A stretch of DNA of 64,000 bases, from the NCBI RefSeq assembly GCF_020614375.1, contig NZ_CP085327.1, positions 806,001 through 870,000 of the forward strand. The letters run 5' to 3'. Under the pieces are notes generated by a model. That model was given only the letters and a program-made list of their open reading frames with translations. It did not search any database and was not told where the DNA came from. The stretch comes from Haladaptatus salinisoli. Lineage in GTDB: Archaea; Halobacteriota; Halobacteria; Halobacteriales; Haladaptataceae. Numbering within the stretch: the stretch's first letter is position 1; each line of letters starts with the position of its first letter. Of this stretch, positions 27,547-36,547 are shown piece by piece. A program made the translations under genes and the position numbers.

Positions 27547-27804
27547 ATGAAAACGTGGGGGAGCAGAACCACGAGAGGAGACGAACGACGACGGCAGTTA
27601 GAGCAACTGCATCGGTTACAGCGTCAGATCGACAAACAGCGCCGCAAAATCGCCGAGTTGGAGCGGGTGAAGAACGCGGTTCGAACCGTCCCGGCTGGTT
27701 CGATGACGTACGAAGGAACCTGCGCCGACTGCGGGGTCGGCGTCATCGTCCGAACGGACGATACGCTTCGCTGCACCGTGTGCGGATTCCGCAGTTACCT
27801 CTGA
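27547..27804 (+). CDS. Small coiled-coil zinc-ribbon protein
   Basis: The 85-residue basic protein has a charged helix with heptad-like spacing (LEQLHRLQRQIDKQRRKIAELERV) followed by a zinc ribbon CADCG ... LRCTVCGF (four cysteines). It resembles haloarchaeal small zinc-finger regulators of the type often found as nucleic-acid-binding or adapter proteins. Basic N-terminus supports nucleic-acid contact. A 72-bp gap separates it from the upstream gene. Confidence 0.75.
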   Translation: MKTWGSRTTRGDERRRQLEQLHRLQRQIDKQRRKIAELERVKNAVRTVPAGSMTYEGTCADCGVGVIVRTDDTLRCTVCGFRSYL

Positions 27805-27931
27805 GACCGCCGGTACGCGACGGGCGGACGGTTCGCGGAGCGCGGGGCGCTTTCGGGCCCTCGCACGCGCGTCGAACGCGCCGCATCGAGCGGCGTCGAG
27901 GGTTTATGGACGTGACCGACCTACGGGAGCC

Positions 27932-28513
27932 ATGGACGCCGCCGACCTCGAATCGAGCGAACTCTACTCCGAGGAACTCGACGTCGACCTCCGGTCGGGC
28001 GACGACGACGCGGTGTTCGAGTGGTTCCTCGCGAGCGTCCTCTTCGGAGGACGCATATCGGAGGACATCGCCAAGCGAACGTACCGCTCGTTCGAGCGAC
28101 ACGACCTCCTCACCCCGGAGGACATCGAGGAGGCCGGTTTCGACTTCCTGGTCGACCCGGTGATGCGGGAGGGCGGGTACGTTCGATACGACAACCGGCG
28201 CTCGGAACAGGTGCTCCGCAACTGTCGCACGCTGATGGACGAGTACGACGGGAGCCTAAACGAACTGCACGACGCCGCCGAGGACGAGGCCGACCTCGAA
28301 GACCGACTCGACGCGTTCTACGGCGTCGGTCCGGTGACGGTGAACATCTTCCTCCGAGAACTCCGCTCCGTCTGGGAGAAGAGCGACCCCGAACCGCTCG
28401 ACGCGGTACGGGAGGCCGCGGAACGCCACGACGTCGACCTCGAGCGCTACGACCGGAAGAGCGAGAGGTTCGCCCGAGTCGAAGCCGGTCTCGTCCGCCT
28501 TCGACACGGGTGA
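27932..28513 (+). CDS. HhH-GPD-like DNA-repair-fold protein lacking the catalytic Lys
   Basis: A 193-residue helical protein. The helix-hairpin-helix YGVGPVTVNIFLREL aligns with the endonuclease III/AlkA LPGVGxKTA motif, but the Lys of bifunctional glycosylases is missing and there is no 4Fe-4S loop. An N-terminal helical region LFGGRISEDIAKRTYRSF matches the HhH-GPD N-terminal subdomain. It may be a monofunctional or inactive glycosylase-like protein. ATG at 27932 follows a GGTTTATGG box about 30 bases upstream. Confidence 0.7.
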   Translation: MDAADLESSELYSEELDVDLRSGDDDAVFEWFLASVLFGGRISEDIAKRTYRSFERHDLLTPEDIEEAGFDFLVDPVMREGGYVRYDNRRSEQVLRNCRTLMDEYDGSLNELHDAAEDEADLEDRLDAFYGVGPVTVNIFLRELRSVWEKSDPEPLDAVREAAERHDVDLERYDRKSERFARVEAGLVRLRHG

Positions 28514-28583
28514 CCGAGCGACTTCGAGACGGAAACCGCCCGTAGCTCACGCCTAAGTGAGTGGACGACGTCCCTCCGGTGCC

Positions 28584-29450
28584 ATGCCGCAATCCACTCC
28601 GACCAGCGTCCTCGTCGTCGGCGCGACGGGGACTCAGGGCGGTGCCGTCGTCGATAACCTGCTCGATTCCGACGCGGAGTTCGACGTGCACGGACTGACG
28701 CGGCACCCCGAGAGCGACGCCGCCCGGCGGTTGGCCGACCGCGGCGTCGCGGTCGAAGAAGGCAACTTGGAGGAGAAAGACACGCTCAAACCCATCGTGG
28801 AGGACGTGGAGGCGGTCTTCGGCGTGACCAATTTCTACGAAGCGGGATACGACGGCGAGGTGAGGGAGGGAACGAACCTCGCGGAGGTCGCCGCCGACGT
28901 CGGCGTCGAACACTTCGTGTTCAGTTCGGTCGGCGGGGCCGAGCGAGACACCGGCATCCCGCACTTCGACTCCAAGTACGAGGTCGAAGAGCGGATTCGG
29001 GAACTCGACCTCCCCGCGACCGTCGTCCGCCCCGTCTTCTTCATGCAGAACTTCGAGGGACAGCGCGACGCCATCGAGGACGGCACGCTGGCGCTGGCGC
29101 TCGACGAGGGCGTCTCCCTCCAGATGGTGGACGTGGATAACGTCGGCGCGTTCGCCGCGCGGGCGTTCGAGAACCCCGAGCGATACCGGGGCGAAGCGTT
29201 CGAACTCGCCAGCGACGAGCGCACGTTGGAGAGCGCCGCGGACGCCTTCTCGGAGGCGCTCGGCCGCGAGGTCGAGGCCCGACACCTCTCCATCGAGGAC
29301 GTCCGCCAGCGGATGGGCGACGAGTCCGCCACGATGTTCGAGTGGTTCAACGAACACGGGTACCAAGCCGACATCGACGCCCTCGGGGCGGAACACGACG
29401 TCGACCTCACGCGACTCGAGACGTACCTGCGCGAGCACGATTGGGGATGA
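28584..29450 (+). CDS. NmrA/HSCARG-family NAD(P)-binding protein
   Basis: The product has 288 residues, with the atypical SDR dinucleotide motif VVGATGTQGGAVVDNLLDS, followed by VFGVTNFYEAGYDGEVREG, FVFSSVGGAERDTGIPHFDSKYEVEERIR and RPVFFMQNF. This is the NmrA-like redox-sensor group (HSCARG), which binds NADP(H) and generally lacks the SDR catalytic Tyr-Lys pair in the standard place. A regulator or quinone-reductase-like role is possible. Confidence 0.88.
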   Translation: MPQSTPTSVLVVGATGTQGGAVVDNLLDSDAEFDVHGLTRHPESDAARRLADRGVAVEEGNLEEKDTLKPIVEDVEAVFGVTNFYEAGYDGEVREGTNLAEVAADVGVEHFVFSSVGGAERDTGIPHFDSKYEVEERIRELDLPATVVRPVFFMQNFEGQRDAIEDGTLALALDEGVSLQMVDVDNVGAFAARAFENPERYRGEAFELASDERTLESAADAFSEALGREVEARHLSIEDVRQRMGDESATMFEWFNEHGYQADIDALGAEHDVDLTRLETYLREHDWG

Positions 29451-29510
29451 GCGGCGGGACGGGGAGCGCCGAGCGAGAGACGCGGTCCCGCCGATTCGTC
29501 GCGGTCGGCG

Positions 29511-29951
29511 TCAGTCGGTCGGGACGGGCAGTTCCCGGAGGATTCGCTCGACCGCTCGCTCCGGCGTCGTTCGCGCCGCGTCTATCGTCACGTCCGCGTC
29601 CGGTTCCTCGAACTCGCGCCAGATGATGTGGACCGCCCGTTCCTCGATAGGGTCGTCGCGCGCTCGATTCCGTTCCAGACACGTCTCCAAGTCCGCTTCG
29701 AGGAGCACCACGACCGCGTCGTCGAGCGCGCGGAACCGTCGTAACCACTCGCGCTTGTAGAACGTCCCGTCGAGGAGCCAATCGTCGTCGGAGTTCTCGA
29801 CCCGCTCGTACATCCGGTCGTACGTGTTCCGGCTAAACTGGTCCGAGTGGAGTATCCGAAACGAGCACCCGCGCTCGGCGAGTCGCTCGCGGAGTTTCGT
29901 CGCCACCGTCGTCTTCCCGACGCCCGCCGGGCCGCAAACGATCAGGATCAC
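29511..29951 (-). CDS. P-loop kinase-like ATPase (AAA_33 type)
   Basis: A 146-residue nucleotide-binding protein with Walker A GPAGVGKTTVA at residues 7-17, LHSDQFSRNTYDRM, LLDGTFYKREW (Walker B-like) and an arginine-rich lid CLERNRARDD. These features suggest a small kinase of the adenylylsulfate kinase/zeta-toxin-like AAA_33 group; the phosphoryl acceptor is unknown. It starts with GTG at 29951. Confidence 0.82.
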   Translation of the reverse strand: MILIVCGPAGVGKTTVATKLRERLAERGCSFRILHSDQFSRNTYDRMYERVENSDDDWLLDGTFYKREWLRRFRALDDAVVVLLEADLETCLERNRARDDPIEERAVHIIWREFEEPDADVTIDAARTTPERAVERILRELPVPTD

Positions 29952-30054
29952 CGGTCGTCTCCCCCGTTGGTGCCGGACCGCCCTACGAGTGACGGGCGGG
30001 GTTCGACCCGCCGGCCCCCCGCGTTCGCCGGCGGCGGAAAGCGTCGCGGGTCAG

Positions 30055-30798
30055 TCACCGAACGCTGTGCATCAGTCGGAGCAGTTCCGCTCGATAGGCG
30101 TCGCCGTCCCGGCCGAAGACGTCCCGTAACATCGCGTCGGCCGGCCGCGCGGCCGAGGTTAGAATCAACGACCCGCGGGGGCGCGAAACGTCGAAGTAGA
30201 GTATCGTCTTCACGCGTCCGTCCGGACGAACGTGCGGGAGTTCGGAGACGGACGGAAGCGAGTGCGCCACGTCGTACCCGATGTCGTAGTACGCCTCGTA
30301 CTCGGCGGTCACCCGTCGCGGCGAGGTCTCGCGCTCCGCCGGGGAACGCTCCCGAAGCGCAGAGAAGCCGCGTCTCCGGGCCGTCCGCTCGAAGCGTCGC
30401 TTCGCCAGCCCCGCCACCAGCGACGGTTGCGCGAAGACCGACAGCGGTGAGTCGAACGTGACGCGGGTCGGCGCGAACGCGCCGACGATTCCGTCGAAGT
30501 TCCGGCGCAGTCGCTCGTCGAGCGCGTCCGTCAGTCGCGAATCCTTGTAGATGACCGTCGTCGAGTACGCGTCGCCGAACGTCCACCCCCGCGCTCGAAT
30601 CGGGATGCGGTCGGTCAGCGTCGCTTCGACCTCCCACTCCTGAATCGCCGGGGACGTGACGGCCGGTGCGCGATACCGGCCCTGTTGCGCGCCGGCGACA
30701 CCCGCGCCCGCCCCTATGGCCGCGATTCCACCCGCCCGTCGAAGGAACTCTCTTCTATCCACGGTGATGGAATCGTCGTCCGTTTCGATAGCCTTCAC
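30055..30798 (-). CDS. Tat-exported hypothetical protein
   Basis: This 247-residue protein has a twin-arginine leader (VDRREFLRRAGGIAAIGAGAGVAGAQQG) preceded by an acidic stretch. The mature part, rich in Arg and beta-prone segments (TSPAIQEWEVEATLTDRIPIRARGWTFGD ... YDIGYDVAHSLPSVSELP), has no recognised domain. I chose GTG at 30798 because no ATG lies closer to the signal and the longer ATG at 30984 would read into the neighbouring pseudogene. A GTG near 30759 just before DRREF is also possible. Confidence 0.65.
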   Translation of the reverse strand: MKAIETDDDSITVDRREFLRRAGGIAAIGAGAGVAGAQQGRYRAPAVTSPAIQEWEVEATLTDRIPIRARGWTFGDAYSTTVIYKDSRLTDALDERLRRNFDGIVGAFAPTRVTFDSPLSVFAQPSLVAGLAKRRFERTARRRGFSALRERSPAERETSPRRVTAEYEAYYDIGYDVAHSLPSVSELPHVRPDGRVKTILYFDVSRPRGSLILTSAARPADAMLRDVFGRDGDAYRAELLRLMHSVR

Positions 30799-30861
30799 GG
30801 CCCGACGACTCGCCGGCGACTCCGTCCGCGGGGGAACCGTTTTGTCGCGAGCGGGGGAGCT

Positions 30862-31200
30862 ACGACCGCGCCCGAAGTCAAACTCGCCCGCGCCCCCATC
30901 GAATCCGGACGGGAATCCCGACTCCGCGACTGGTTCGACGAACTGCGCGAACGGGAGTCGGAAGTCGTCGAAACGTTGCGACACGAAGGCGTCTACACCG
31001 AGACGGCGTTCGTCCGCTCGTCCGGGGAAACGACCGTACCTCTACGTGGAAGCCGAGAATCTCCGAAAGGCCGACCGAGCCGGCGACGAGGAGGAGTACG
31101 AGATAGGCGAGGAGCACCACGCGGTTCTCCGAGACGTTCGCGCCGGCGGCTGGGGAGAACTGGAGTCCCTCGCCCACTTCGTGAACCCGTCGCTGCGGCG
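30862..31200 (+). pseudogene. Broken DUF6176-like gene (start codon lost, +1 frameshift)
   Basis: A DUF6176-type sequence is visible in two frames. From 30862 the first frame reads (T)TAPEVKLARAPIESG ... LRDWFDELRERESEVVETLRHEGVYTETAFVRSSGETT, and the second continues YLYVEAENLRKADRAGDEEEYEIGEEHHAVLRDV ... LAHFVNP. Removing the single G at about 31036 joins them cleanly. The expected ATG is ACG at 30862, with no alternative ATG/GTG/TTG nearby in frame. DUF6176 is a small dimeric alpha/beta-barrel-like family. The 3' end near 31200 is uncertain and may hold a second shift. Confidence 0.75.
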
Positions 31201-31302
31201 AGCGTCATCGCCAAAACCGCGTCGCGGTGCCCGCAACCGGAGTTCGCGGCTAACGAAACGCGCCTGTCGTATCGCAACGCGAACCGTATTCGACGGTGAG
31301 CG

Positions 31303-32199
31303 TTACGTCTCCGCCTCTCCGGTGGCCGTCACGACCAACACCGGAACGTCGACCGAGTGAATGACGTGGTTCGTGACGCTCCCGAGGAGCTGTCCGCCGA
31401 GGTTCGCCTCGCCGCGGGAGGCCATGACGACGAGGTCGACGTCGTTGTCGGCGACGTACTCGCGGATACCGGCGTACGGGGTGTCGCGCACGACCGCGGT
31501 CCGAACGTCGACGCTCGCGTCCGCGTCTCGAACGTCGTCCGCGATTCGTTCCACCGCCTCGGCGCCCTCCGACTCCAATCGCTCGATGAACCCCTCCGAG
31601 ACGCCGCCAGCGCTGAACAGTCCGCCCTCCGTCCGCACGTCGACGACGTTGAGGACGTGGAGGGTCGCGTCGTAGCGTCCCGCGACGTCCGCGCCGTACG
31701 GCGTCGCGCGTTCGGCGTTCGAACTCCCGTCCGTCGGAACGAGCACCCCCTCGTAGGTCGTCCCGGTGTCGTCCGCGACGTCGCCGCTCGGAACGGTCAA
31801 CACGGGGACGTCGGTCGTGCGGAGCACGCGGTCGGCGATGCTCCCGAGGAGGTGGTCGCCGAGTCCCCGTCGCCCCTGTCGACCCATGACGAGGAGGTTC
31901 GCGCCGATTTCGGCCGCGAACGCGGCGATGACCTCGTGCGTCCTGCCCTCCCGCAGGTGCGTATCCACGGGAACGCCGACGGCGGCGGCCGTCGCTTCGG
32001 CGTCTTCGAGGAACTCGGTCGCGCGCTCCCTTCGGGAGGCTCGTTCCTCCTGCGATTCGAGCGACCGAAATCGCCCGTGGTCTATCACGTGAAGCACGTC
32101 CGCCGCCGCGTCGTACGATTCCGCGAGTTCGAGTCCGTACTTCGCGGCGCGGCGCGCCCCTTCGCTTCCGTCGACGGGAATGAGGATTCGGTCGAACAT
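31303..32199 (-). CDS. Tandem universal stress protein (two UspA domains)
   Basis: A 298-residue protein made of two Usp domains (about 1-142 and 148-294). Each has the Asp start (ILIPVDGSEGA; VLVPTDGSSNA) and a C-terminal nucleotide loop, MGRQGRRGLGDHLLGSIADRVLR in the first (a full G-2x-G-9x-GS ATP site) and MASRGEANLGGQLLGSVTNHVI in the second. Both sites could bind ATP. Usp proteins are stress-induced; targets are unknown. Confidence 0.93.
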   Translation of the reverse strand: MFDRILIPVDGSEGARRAAKYGLELAESYDAAADVLHVIDHGRFRSLESQEERASRRERATEFLEDAEATAAAVGVPVDTHLREGRTHEVIAAFAAEIGANLLVMGRQGRRGLGDHLLGSIADRVLRTTDVPVLTVPSGDVADDTGTTYEGVLVPTDGSSNAERATPYGADVAGRYDATLHVLNVVDVRTEGGLFSAGGVSEGFIERLESEGAEAVERIADDVRDADASVDVRTAVVRDTPYAGIREYVADNDVDLVVMASRGEANLGGQLLGSVTNHVIHSVDVPVLVVTATGEAET

Positions 32200-32525
32200 G
32201 GTGGTTACGTCGTCCCGAAGGTACGACGGATTCGAACATAAGTGGTGACCGGCGACCCGGAGCGCTCGACGCCCTCTCGGCGCCGGTCAACGCCCAAATC
32301 GGCGGCGGAAACGGCGGCGCTCCGGACGCCGGTCGCGTCGCCGGTGGGCGTTCCCGCTCGTTCCGGACTCCCGGCGCGGGCGACGCACGCCGACCGGGTC
32401 GCTCGTCGGAACGGACGCCCCGCAGTCCCGTTCCGCTCCCCGAACCGCGCCGGGAACGCGGGTAAAAACGGGCGGATATCCACGGCAAAAAAGGCACGTC
32501 CATCACGAAAGATAACGTACATCGT
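32200..32525. other. Divergent intergenic region between usp and lipase genes
   Basis: A 326-bp spacer in which no gene is supportable. It must contain promoters in both directions; GAAAGATAACGTACATC at about 32508-32524 is the AT-rich element just before the lipase ATG. Confidence 0.4.
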
Positions 32526-33266
32526 ATGTCGCGATTCGAAACCACGTCGACGCGGCGGTCGTTCCTCCGAAAATCGGCGCTCGGGGGGTCGGCGCTCGGC
32601 GTCGCGGCCGTCGGGGCGGCGTCGGCGACCGAGACGCCGCCCGGTTCCGAACCGGTGTTGCTCGTCCACGGGTACGGGGACACAGGCGAGACGCCGTGGT
32701 GGGACGTCGTCAGGGGCTATCTGGTCGACGTCGGCTACTCGCCCGACGACGTCTACGTCCTCAGTCTGGGCGACGTTCCCGGGACGACCACCGATTCGCC
32801 CGCCGAGTACGCGGACGCGGTGGGCGAGCGCCTGAAGGCCATCAGCGAAGCGCACGGAAGTCGCGTGGATATCGTCGCCCACTCGATGGGCGGACTCGAC
32901 TCGCGGTGGTGCGTCGAGAAACAGGGCGGTGCGCGGTACGTCGACGACCTCGTCACGCTCGGCACGCCGCACCAGGGAACCTACGCGGCATACCTCGGTC
33001 TCCTGACGGAGGGCGGCAGGGATATGCTTCCCGGGAGTACGTTCGTAGAACGATTGAACGACGGGACGCTCGCCGAGGGGGTGAACTACACCGCGCTCTG
33101 GAGCAGCGCCGACGAACTCATCGTTCCGAGCGAGTACGCGAGGCTCCCGTCCCCCGAGTTCTCGTCGGTCGACGCGGCGCGAAACATGAACACCGGCTAT
33201 CAGGAGCACATCCAACTCGTGTACGACCGGGCGGTGTTCGACCGGTACTACCGCCTGCTCGACTGA
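32526..33266 (+). CDS. Tat-exported triacylglycerol lipase-like alpha/beta hydrolase
   Basis: A 246-residue secreted enzyme. The Tat leader is STRRSFLRKSALGGSALGVAA, followed by the oxyanion-loop motif LLVHGYGDTG and nucleophile elbow VAHSMGG (Ser of GxSxG), then VTLGTPHQGT. The catalytic Asp is likely in SSADELIVPSEYARL and the His in TGYQEHIQL. It belongs to the lipase class 2/EstA-like group. Length and the missing lid insert suit a small halophilic esterase. Confidence 0.9.
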   Translation: MSRFETTSTRRSFLRKSALGGSALGVAAVGAASATETPPGSEPVLLVHGYGDTGETPWWDVVRGYLVDVGYSPDDVYVLSLGDVPGTTTDSPAEYADAVGERLKAISEAHGSRVDIVAHSMGGLDSRWCVEKQGGARYVDDLVTLGTPHQGTYAAYLGLLTEGGRDMLPGSTFVERLNDGTLAEGVNYTALWSSADELIVPSEYARLPSPEFSSVDAARNMNTGYQEHIQLVYDRAVFDRYYRLLD

Positions 33267-33319
33267 GCGGAGCGAACGGACCGCCCCACGATTAACTGGG
33301 TGGCGGTGTAACGACTCGT

Positions 33320-34192
33320 ATGGAACGAACGGTTCTGGTCACCGGCTGTTCGACCGGCATCGGTCGCGCGACGGCGCTGGCGTTCCGCGACGCCGGTTGG
33401 GAGGCGTACGCCACCGCGCGCGATGCGAGCGACGTCGCCGACCTCGACGACCGCGGGTGTCGCATCGTCGAACTCGACGTCACCGACGACGCGTCGGTCG
33501 GGGCCGCCGTGGAGCGCGCGTACGAGGAGCGGGGTCGCCTCGACTGCCTCGTGAACAACGCGGGGTACGGTCAGTTCGGCCCGGTCGAGGACGTGCCGAT
33601 GGAGAAGGTCGTCGAACAGTTCGACGTCAACACGTTCGGACCGCTTCGATTCGTGCACGCCGCGCTGCCCCGGATGCGAGAGCGCGGCGACGGGACGATA
33701 ATCAACGTCACGGCCGGCGTCGGGGGGCTCACCCTCCCGGGAATCGGAGTCTACACCGGCTCGAAGTTCGCGCTCGAATCGGTCACCGACGCGCTCCGCC
33801 AGGAGACGGCCCGGTCGGGCGTCGACGTGGTTATCGTCGAACCGGGTATCGTGGCGACGGACTTCTACGACCGCGCGCTCGACGAAATCGAGTCGATAGA
33901 CCACGCGCCGGCCTACGCCGATTTGTACCGCGCGCTGGAGTCCATCGGCGTGGTCCAGCGCGGTGGACCGGGCGTCAACCGACCCGAGCGGGTGGCCGAG
34001 ACCATCGTGAAGGCGGCGACCGCCGACCGACCGCGTCCGACGTACCGGGTCGGTCCGGTCGCGACCCTCGGAACCTACGCCGGCGGCGCGGTGCGGGGAC
34101 GGATTCGCGACGCGGCGTCGCGGTTCGGTATCGGGGTCGTGTCGAACGAGTGGGTGCAGCGCCTCCTCCGGAAGCGAGGCGGGTCGCGGTGA
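33320..34192 (+). CDS. Short-chain dehydrogenase/reductase
   Basis: A 290-residue classical SDR with VTGCSTGIGRATAL (cofactor), LVNNAGYGQFGPVEDV, the catalytic triad region GVGGLTLPGIGVYTGSKFALES (Tyr-x-x-x-Lys) and VEPGIVATDF. The acidic residue expected for NAD preference after the second strand is not obvious, so cofactor choice is unclear. Substrate unknown. An approximately 30-residue C-terminal basic extension (AASRFGIGVVSNEWVQRLLRKR) may contact membrane or a partner. Confidence 0.88.
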   Translation: MERTVLVTGCSTGIGRATALAFRDAGWEAYATARDASDVADLDDRGCRIVELDVTDDASVGAAVERAYEERGRLDCLVNNAGYGQFGPVEDVPMEKVVEQFDVNTFGPLRFVHAALPRMRERGDGTIINVTAGVGGLTLPGIGVYTGSKFALESVTDALRQETARSGVDVVIVEPGIVATDFYDRALDEIESIDHAPAYADLYRALESIGVVQRGGPGVNRPERVAETIVKAATADRPRPTYRVGPVATLGTYAGGAVRGRIRDAASRFGIGVVSNEWVQRLLRKRGGSR

Positions 34193-34229
34193 GGCCGGGG
34201 CCGCGGTCGCCCGGTCGTACGTCGTCCCG

Positions 34230-35075
34230 TCAGTCTGTCACGACGGTCACGGTCCCGTTCGCCGTCCCCAGTCCCCAGGACGCGCTCACGCCGAGGCCGC
34301 CCGCATCGCCCCCGACGTAATCGACGGTGACGGGTTCCGTGACCGTCTCGCCGGCGGCGACGTCGACGGCGAACTTCCAGAATCCGTCGTAGATACGGTC
34401 GTGGGTGACGGCGCCGACGAGCGTTCCCTCGCTCGAACCGGCGTTCTCCGCGATGACCGCGACGTCGAATTCGCCGTCGCTCCGAACCGTCTCCGGAAAC
34501 GAGACGTCGACGTTCCAGGCGGGAGGGTGTTCGATTCGCTTCCGGAGGGAGTCGGGGAGCGCGTAGCGGTACGCGGTGTCCGCGCCCGCGAACACGACGG
34601 CGACGTCCGCGCTCGACCCGGCCGGAACCGGAAGTCCAACTTGCGCGTCGGGGCGGTTCGGCGCGCGGACGAAGAACTCGTCGCCGGCGGGGTTCGTCTC
34701 GCAGCCGACTTCGACGCCGACGGGGAGTCGGCGGACGTCCTCGCCGTACTTCAAGACGCCGACGTCCAGCACGACGACGAGTTCCTCGCACCGGCCGACG
34801 ATATCCCACGCGAGGGAGACTTGGTGGTGGAACGAGGATTGCAATGAGAGCGAACCGAGTTCGACGTCGTCTCGCTCCCCGGAGACGACGTCGCCCGCGC
34901 CGACGGGTTCGGCGTCGGCGGAATCGTTCGACGATTCCGCCGAGGATTCGGGGACGGTTCGGTTCGCGGCGGTCCGAGAATCGGTCGCGTTCGCGGGTGA
35001 CCCGGTCGAGGCGCATCCCGCGAGGGCGAGGGCGGCGGTCGAACCGAGCGAAGCGAGGAGTGCGCGACGGTTCAC
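34230..35075 (-). CDS. Tat lipoprotein, hypothetical
   Basis: The 281-residue product starts at GTG 35075: VNRRALLASLGSTAALALAGC, a Tat-type leader ending in a lipobox cysteine. After an Asn/Ser/Thr/Ala linker the mature domain is beta-rich with segments such as LAWDIVGRCEELVVVLDVG and VDVSFPETVRSDGEFDVAVIAENAGSSEG, the latter resembling a CARDB-type Ig module. A role as a cell-surface lipoprotein is likely. No catalytic motif. Confidence 0.78.
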   Translation of the reverse strand: MNRRALLASLGSTAALALAGCASTGSPANATDSRTAANRTVPESSAESSNDSADAEPVGAGDVVSGERDDVELGSLSLQSSFHHQVSLAWDIVGRCEELVVVLDVGVLKYGEDVRRLPVGVEVGCETNPAGDEFFVRAPNRPDAQVGLPVPAGSSADVAVVFAGADTAYRYALPDSLRKRIEHPPAWNVDVSFPETVRSDGEFDVAVIAENAGSSEGTLVGAVTHDRIYDGFWKFAVDVAAGETVTEPVTVDYVGGDAGGLGVSASWGLGTANGTVTVVTD

Positions 35076-35217
35076 GATTTGACATGTTCGACCAACCGGT
35101 AAATGCTTTCTGTGAACCGACCGCCGCGGAATCGCGAGAGTGGTAGATACCCGACGTGTCGGCGATCGCACCCGGCGGCAGCGGTATCACGTTGCCCGGC
35201 GATACCTCTATCGAGAG

Positions 35218-36414
35218 ATGCCCGACGCATGGCTTCGGCCCCCGAAACTGCGCACCGCCGGTTCGGTTGACGACGACCGGCACGCCACCTGGTTAGAGCT
35301 GTTCTTCGATCTCGTCTTCGTCGCCGCAATCGCCGAACTCGCCCACGGGCTGCGCGACCAGCTCACTTGGATGGGAGTGCTCGAGTTCGTCGCGCTGTTC
35401 GTCCCAGTGTGGTGGGCGTGGGTGGGGTCGACGTTCTACGCCACGCGGTTCGATACGGACGACGCGGAGTACCGGCTCCTGACGGCGGTCGAGATGTTCG
35501 GCGTCATCGCGCTCGCGGTCAACGTCCACGGCGGTCTCGCCGAAACGTCGCGAGGGTTCGCGCTCGCGTACGTTCTCGTCCGGAGCGTGCTCATCTTCAA
35601 GTACGTTCGCGCACAGCGTCACATCCCGGAAGCTCGCGCGCTCACCGTTCGGATACGCACCGGGTACACCATCGCGGCGGGCGTCTGGCTCGTTTCGGCG
35701 TTCGTTCCGCCGCCGTACCGATTCCTGTTGTGGGGGCTGGGAATCGCGATCGATTTCGGGACGCCGATCACCGCCGGGAGGCTGCACGTCGAGATACCCG
35801 TGGACCCGACGCACATTCCCGAGCGGTTCGGCCTGTTCACCATCATCGTCCTCGGCGAGACCATCGTGAGCGTCGTGACCGGCATCTCGACGCAGGAGTG
35901 GACCGTCACGTCGGGGCTGATCGCGGTCTTCAGCACGGCGATCGCGTTCAGCCTCTGGTGGATATACTTCGATAACCACGACGAGGCGGCCATTCGAGCG
36001 GCCCGCGAAGGGAAGCGGATTCGGGCGTACTGGGAGTGGATCTACGTCCACCTCCCCTTGGTGATCGGCATCGCGGCGGCGGGCGTCGGCGTGTTCCGCG
36101 TGTTCACCGGCGACCTCGCGGCTCCGCTTCCGATGGCCGAGCGCTGGCTCCTCGCCGGGTCGCTCGCGGTCTGCCTCTCCTCGCTCGGGTTCCTCCACCG
36201 GACGACCGTCTCGTGCGCCGGTCGACGGCCGACCGGCGGCGTGCAGTCGCTCTATCGGTTCGGAACGGCGGGCGTCGTCCTCGCCATCGGTGTCGCGGGC
36301 GGTCGAATTCCCCCGCTCGGGTTCGTCGCGCTGTTGGCGTTCGTCTGCGTCGCGCAAATCGGGCTCGACCTCAGAGTCCGCGAACCGCCGACGGCCGCGG
36401 CCGTTTCGGACTGA
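35218..36414 (+). CDS. Low temperature requirement protein A (LtrA) family membrane protein
   Basis: This 398-residue protein has about 10 hydrophobic segments. The LtrA signature ATWLELFFDLVFVAAIAELAHGL occurs near residue 25, followed by WWAWVGSTFYATRFDTDD, IPERFGLFTIIVLGETIVSVVTG (conserved ERFGLFxIIxLGE) and SLWWIYFDNHDE. The family is widespread in bacteria and archaea with unknown biochemical role. ATG at 35218 (MPDAWLRPPKLR) chosen; an in-frame codon at 35140 is possible. Confidence 0.9.
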   Translation: MPDAWLRPPKLRTAGSVDDDRHATWLELFFDLVFVAAIAELAHGLRDQLTWMGVLEFVALFVPVWWAWVGSTFYATRFDTDDAEYRLLTAVEMFGVIALAVNVHGGLAETSRGFALAYVLVRSVLIFKYVRAQRHIPEARALTVRIRTGYTIAAGVWLVSAFVPPPYRFLLWGLGIAIDFGTPITAGRLHVEIPVDPTHIPERFGLFTIIVLGETIVSVVTGISTQEWTVTSGLIAVFSTAIAFSLWWIYFDNHDEAAIRAAREGKRIRAYWEWIYVHLPLVIGIAAAGVGVFRVFTGDLAAPLPMAERWLLAGSLAVCLSSLGFLHRTTVSCAGRRPTGGVQSLYRFGTAGVVLAIGVAGGRIPPLGFVALLAFVCVAQIGLDLRVREPPTAAAVSD

Positions 36415-36547
36415 TCCGGAGGTTCGACGTCCTTCGAACCGTCACGCCGGCGGGAGTCCCGCGCCAAACAGGAGGGGAAACTTCGACGGACACCGGTTCG
36501 AGGGGCCGAAACGGTCTTTATCGGACTCGGCGATTGAAGTGCTTACG

